Source: Cohnella baijiui (lineage in GTDB: Bacteria > Bacillota > Bacilli > Paenibacillales > Paenibacillaceae). From it: a stretch of 64,000 nt of DNA. Both the position numbers and the translations under genes were made by a program. The notes beneath the pieces are model-generated. The model was given only the letters and a program-made list of their open reading frames with translations. It was not told where the DNA came from and searched no databases. Of the stretch, positions 61,051-64,000 are shown piece after piece. How positions within the stretch are numbered: position 1 is the first letter of the stretch; every line of letters starts with the position of its first letter. The stretch is taken from NCBI RefSeq assembly GCF_020731285.1, contig NZ_JAJFOW010000004.1:1-64000 (forward strand). Direction: 5' to 3'.

Positions 61051-62248
61051 CATGCGAGGGAAAACGCAAACGACGCTGCTGCCCCTTGTCTACGTTTTGT
61101 TCCTGGCGGAGTTCGCGCGCAGCGCCTTCTTGCTCTCGTTCCTGCCTCTTTACGCGGCGGAGCGGCTCGGTTTCTCGGCGGCCGCGGCAGGCCTTGCGGT
61201 TTCGGTCCATTATGCGGCGGACACCGCCATCAAGATCGCCGCCGGCTTCTTCCTCGACCGCTTCTCCCCGCGGGCGCTGCTGCACTTCTCGTTCATCAGC
61301 GCGCTCGCGGGCATTGGCCTCGCCTTTGCCGGAACGCAGCCGTGGATGCTCGTTGCCGGCGCCGCCCTGCTGGGCATCGGCATTTCGCCGCTGTGGCTCC
61401 TCTGTCTGAGCCGGGTGCAGGAGGGCCAGCGGGGCGGTCAGATCGGGCTCATCTACGCCGTATGGCTGGCCGCTTTGGGCGCGGGTCCGGTGGCGATCAA
61501 CTTTACGCTCGAACACGGCTACGGCGTTTCGTTTTGGCTGCTCGCCGGATTTCTCATCCTAGGCTGGGCGCTCGGCGCCGCTTGGAAGCCGGACGAACGC
61601 CGCCATCCGCGCGGCAATCGACGGTTGTCCGTCAACCGGCAGTTCGGCCAGCTTCGCCGCAAACTGCGGTCCATGAAGCCGCTCCTGCCCGGCATGGTGC
61701 TGCAAATGGCCGCGGTAGGGCTGCTGGTGCCGATTTTGCCCGCATTTGCTACCGGCAGCCTCGGCCTCAGCCTGCCGGAATATTCGCTCGTCATGATCGC
61801 CGGCGGCGCGTGCGCGGTTGCGCTTCTTGTCCCGATGGGGCGGCTCGCCGACCGGTTCGGGCACATGCGGTTCCTCGTTCTCGGCTTCGCCGGGATGGCG
61901 GGCTCTATGCTGCTGCTCTTGTTTGCCTCTTCCGGCTTGCCTGCCGCGCTGGCCGTTGCCGTATTGCTCGGGCTCAGCTGCGCAGCCGCGCTTCCGGCCT
62001 GGAACGCGCTCATGGCCCGCTTCGTCCCTGAAGAGCAGAAGGGAACGGGATGGGGCGTGCTGTCCAGCGTCGAAGGGATCGGCATCATGATCGGCCCGGC
62101 GATCGGAGGGTGGATTGCCGAGCAGTACGGCGCCACGACGACGGTTGTCGTCAGCGCCTTGCTGATGGCCGTCCTTGCGGTTTTCTACGGACTGCGCCCG
62201 ATCGAGCTCCGCTCCCGCGCGGCGGGCAAGGCGGGTGACCGGATGTGA
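61040..62248 (+). CDS. MFS transporter
   Basis: 402 residues, about 12 membrane spans. Motif-A-like stretches: GFFLDRFSPRALLHF in the first half and PMGRLADRFGHMRFLVLG in the second. The ATG overlaps the glycosyltransferase stop by 11 nt. In related Bacillota an MFS gene often accompanies UgtP-like enzymes, perhaps moving glycolipid across the membrane as the LtaA flippase does; this is inference. Confidence 0.82.
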   Translation: MTANMRGKTQTTLLPLVYVLFLAEFARSAFLLSFLPLYAAERLGFSAAAAGLAVSVHYAADTAIKIAAGFFLDRFSPRALLHFSFISALAGIGLAFAGTQPWMLVAGAALLGIGISPLWLLCLSRVQEGQRGGQIGLIYAVWLAALGAGPVAINFTLEHGYGVSFWLLAGFLILGWALGAAWKPDERRHPRGNRRLSVNRQFGQLRRKLRSMKPLLPGMVLQMAAVGLLVPILPAFATGSLGLSLPEYSLVMIAGGACAVALLVPMGRLADRFGHMRFLVLGFAGMAGSMLLLLFASSGLPAALAVAVLLGLSCAAALPAWNALMARFVPEEQKGTGWGVLSSVEGIGIMIGPAIGGWIAEQYGATTTVVVSALLMAVLAVFYGLRPIELRSRAAGKAGDRM

Positions 62249-62769
62249 GCCGAAGCTTGAAAAGGATGCGCGAATGGGATGTCCGGCTATTTCGCCTGTT
62301 CAACGATACGATCCGGCACGCGGTGCTCGACCGACTGCTGCGCCTGATTACCCATTTGGGGAGCGCAGGCTTCACAATCGCCGCTTCGCTAACCGCGGCG
62401 ATCTTCGCGCCGTCGCCTTGGAACCGCGTCGGCTGGCAAAGCCTGGCCGCGCTGACGGCGAGCTTTCTGATCGGCGTCGCCGTCAAAAAAACGCTGAAGC
62501 GCCAAAGGCCGTACCTGGCGCTTCCAAACGCGAATCTGCTCATCAAGCGTCTGCGCGATTCTTCGTTTCCGTCCGGCCACACGACGGCCGCCTTCTCCGT
62601 CTTCGTCCCCTTCGCCGCCGCGGCCGCTTGGGCGGCATGCGTCGTCCTTCCGGCCGCCGCGCTCATCGCCGTCTCCCGCGTCTATCTCGGCGTCCACTAT
62701 CCTTCGGATTGCGCCGTCGGCTGCCTGCTCGGCTCATCCGCCGCTCTTCTCGCCGTCCATCTTTTTTAA
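62245..62769 (+). CDS. PAP2-family membrane phosphatase
   Basis: 174 residues, five or six membrane spans. All three phosphatase motifs are intact: KKTLKRQRP, SFPSGHTTAA and SRVYLGVHYPSD (catalytic His residues in PSGH and VHYP). Starts with GTG overlapping the MFS stop (GTGA). Likely acts on phosphatidic acid or undecaprenyl pyrophosphate, fitting a lipid operon. Confidence 0.88.
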   Translation: MSRSLKRMREWDVRLFRLFNDTIRHAVLDRLLRLITHLGSAGFTIAASLTAAIFAPSPWNRVGWQSLAALTASFLIGVAVKKTLKRQRPYLALPNANLLIKRLRDSSFPSGHTTAAFSVFVPFAAAAAWAACVVLPAAALIAVSRVYLGVHYPSDCAVGCLLGSSAALLAVHLF

Positions 62770-62778
62770 TCGGCTCGT

Positions 62779-63999
62779 TCAGCTCCATCCGCGCCGCGGC
62801 ATCCGGCCGAACAGCGGGTAGATCAGCGTGACGGCCAGCGCCGCGATCGTCAGCACGGCTCCCGCCGCGTCCAGCGTGATCATCACGAAGACGAGATACA
62901 CGATCGGCGTGAAGAGCAGGTAGCCCGGCATCGCCGACAGCACGGCGGGCCAGGTCCAGTCTCCTTCCCGCAGGACCAAAGAAACGTTCAACCCGAGCAG
63001 GCTGAAGATCAGCGGCCAGAGAAACAGATAGCTCCCGCCCGGCAAGAAGAACGTCGCTGCCGCGCCGAGGAGCAGCCAGAGCAGCAGGACGCCGCCCCAC
63101 AGCTCCTCCGTCCGGAGCCGGCGGGTGAATCGCCGGACGAGGAGCGCCGAGATCGCGAGCGCGAGCAGCAGCAAGCCGATCAAGTAGAACGCGCCGACGC
63201 CGAGCTCCTTGACGATCGATTCGTAATGAGCTGCCGGGACGATCGCTCGCACGGCTAGCCACAACAACGTAACCGCCGCGAACACGATGCCGAGGATCGC
63301 CAACGAGGCGAGCAATCCGCCCGCGATCCCCTTGAGTCCGATCCTGCGGCCGCGCATGCCGTGCCACAGGGTCGCGGCGAACAACAGCGCGCCGAACAGC
63401 AAAATCCAGTAGGAAACGGATTCGGGGTAGCTCAGCATCCGCCAGCCGAACACGTTGAAATAGACGCGATCCTTCTGTCGCACGTCGTTCAGATCCGCTT
63501 GTCCGAAATGCCTCGTCAGGTCCAGCATGCAGTTGCCGTGATGCTGCAGGCTGGCGCGGTCGAGCCGTTCCGGCGTGTCGATCGCCTGATGGTACGCGTT
63601 CAGGCCCATCCCGAAGGCGAAATTCAGGCCGGGCAGACCGCCGTCCCGGAAGACGGTCAAGTCGGTGTCGTTGGGCATCAGCTTATAGACGTTGTAGACG
63701 AGAGAATAGGCCAGGGGCTCCTTGGCGGCTTTGATAAACTCGCGGACCAGCCATCCGTTGTCCTGGCTCGTCTCGAACATCAGGGAGGGGCCGCGGTTGC
63801 CCCGCGCCTCGAAGTTCAACACCAGCCCGACGTCCTCGGCCCACGGATGCCCTCTTACGAACGCCGCCGCGCCGAGCAATCCCGGTTCCTCTCCGTCGGT
63901 CATGAGCAGGATCACATCGTTCCTAAGAGGCTCCGACGCCTGGAGCGCGCGAGCCGTCTCCAGCATCGCGGCGATGGCGGCGCCGTCGTCCGCCGCCCC
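62779..63999 (-). CDS. M28-family peptidase with C-terminal membrane domain, partial
   Basis: The gene runs off the window, so the N-terminus is missing. The visible part begins GAADDGAAIAAM (zinc-ligand Asp), followed by LLMTDGEEPGLLGAAAFV (catalytic Glu and zinc Glu), LVLNFEARG and AYHQAIDTPERL (zinc His). After about residue 180 come eight hydrophobic segments. This plan matches membrane-anchored M28 aminopeptidases related to eukaryotic ER metallopeptidase 1. It converges with the PAP2 gene, 9 bp apart. Confidence 0.85.
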   Translation of the reverse strand, partial: GAADDGAAIAAMLETARALQASEPLRNDVILLMTDGEEPGLLGAAAFVRGHPWAEDVGLVLNFEARGNRGPSLMFETSQDNGWLVREFIKAAKEPLAYSLVYNVYKLMPNDTDLTVFRDGGLPGLNFAFGMGLNAYHQAIDTPERLDRASLQHHGNCMLDLTRHFGQADLNDVRQKDRVYFNVFGWRMLSYPESVSYWILLFGALLFAATLWHGMRGRRIGLKGIAGGLLASLAILGIVFAAVTLLWLAVRAIVPAAHYESIVKELGVGAFYLIGLLLLALAISALLVRRFTRRLRTEELWGGVLLLWLLLGAAATFFLPGGSYLFLWPLIFSLLGLNVSLVLREGDWTWPAVLSAMPGYLLFTPIVYLVFVMITLDAAGAVLTIAALAVTLIYPLFGRMPRRGWS

Positions 64000-64000
64000 C

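Overview
The window looks like the chromosome of a GC-rich, Gram-positive member of the Paenibacillaceae (Paenibacillus/Cohnella-like). Reasons: S-layer-homology (SLH) surface proteins, Bacillus-type GlnK/GlnL and DesK/DesR-like two-component pairs, a mannitol PTS operon with a cre-like site, AGGAGG-type ribosome binding sites and many rho-independent terminators. This assignment is inferred from gene content; no marker gene is present. I saw no rRNA, tRNA, riboswitch or CRISPR array.

Layout. 0-6.3 kb: a broken leftward ORF, then a glutamine-type ABC transporter behind a GlnR/TnrA-type box, followed by the glutamine sensor pair GlnK/GlnL. 6.3-12.5 kb: a decayed, visibly AT-rich region with remnants of PhnB-like and GNAT genes, an intact Dam-type methyltransferase followed by a DGQHR (DndB-like) protein, a wrecked IS256-family element and an orphan membrane protein. 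12.6-18.8 kb: an SLH protein with tandem Ig-like repeats, a palindrome array with an exact 51-bp period, and a leftward operon of a ribbon-helix-helix protein and two MutS-like ATPases. 18.9-26.4 kb: a mannitol operon (mtlA-mtlR-mtlF-mtlD) that carries its own PTS Enzyme I and HPr. 27-31.6 kb: a general-stress FMN-binding protein, a 988-residue surface protein ending in a FIMAH-type domain, and an APH-family kinase. 31.7-33.6 kb: the most striking gene, a secreted SLH protein whose predicted mature N-terminus is an almost complete eukaryotic-type ubiquitin. 33.8-44.1 kb: a DeoR-controlled sugar uptake and catabolism operon. 44.2-64 kb: MFS exporters, regulators, a DesKR-like pair, an alpha-L-fucosidase with its MerR regulator, a PadR/DUF1048/ABC-2 cassette, an ArsR/SRPBCC pair with an apparently leaderless promoter, an azoreductase, a lipid glycosyltransferase/MFS/PAP2 cluster and a membrane-anchored M28 peptidase cut by the window edge.

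How the parts work together. The glutamine transporter and GlnKL form a nitrogen-sensing unit. The mannitol cluster encodes a complete phosphorelay from PEP to mannitol plus its activator and dehydrogenase. The DeoR operon imports a sugar, phosphorylates it and epimerises it. The most unusual signals are the surface-displayed ubiquitin, the Dam-DGQHR cassette, the paired MutS-like ATPases, and palindromes spaced at about 51 bp that recur at three intergenic loci with different, self-complementary arms.
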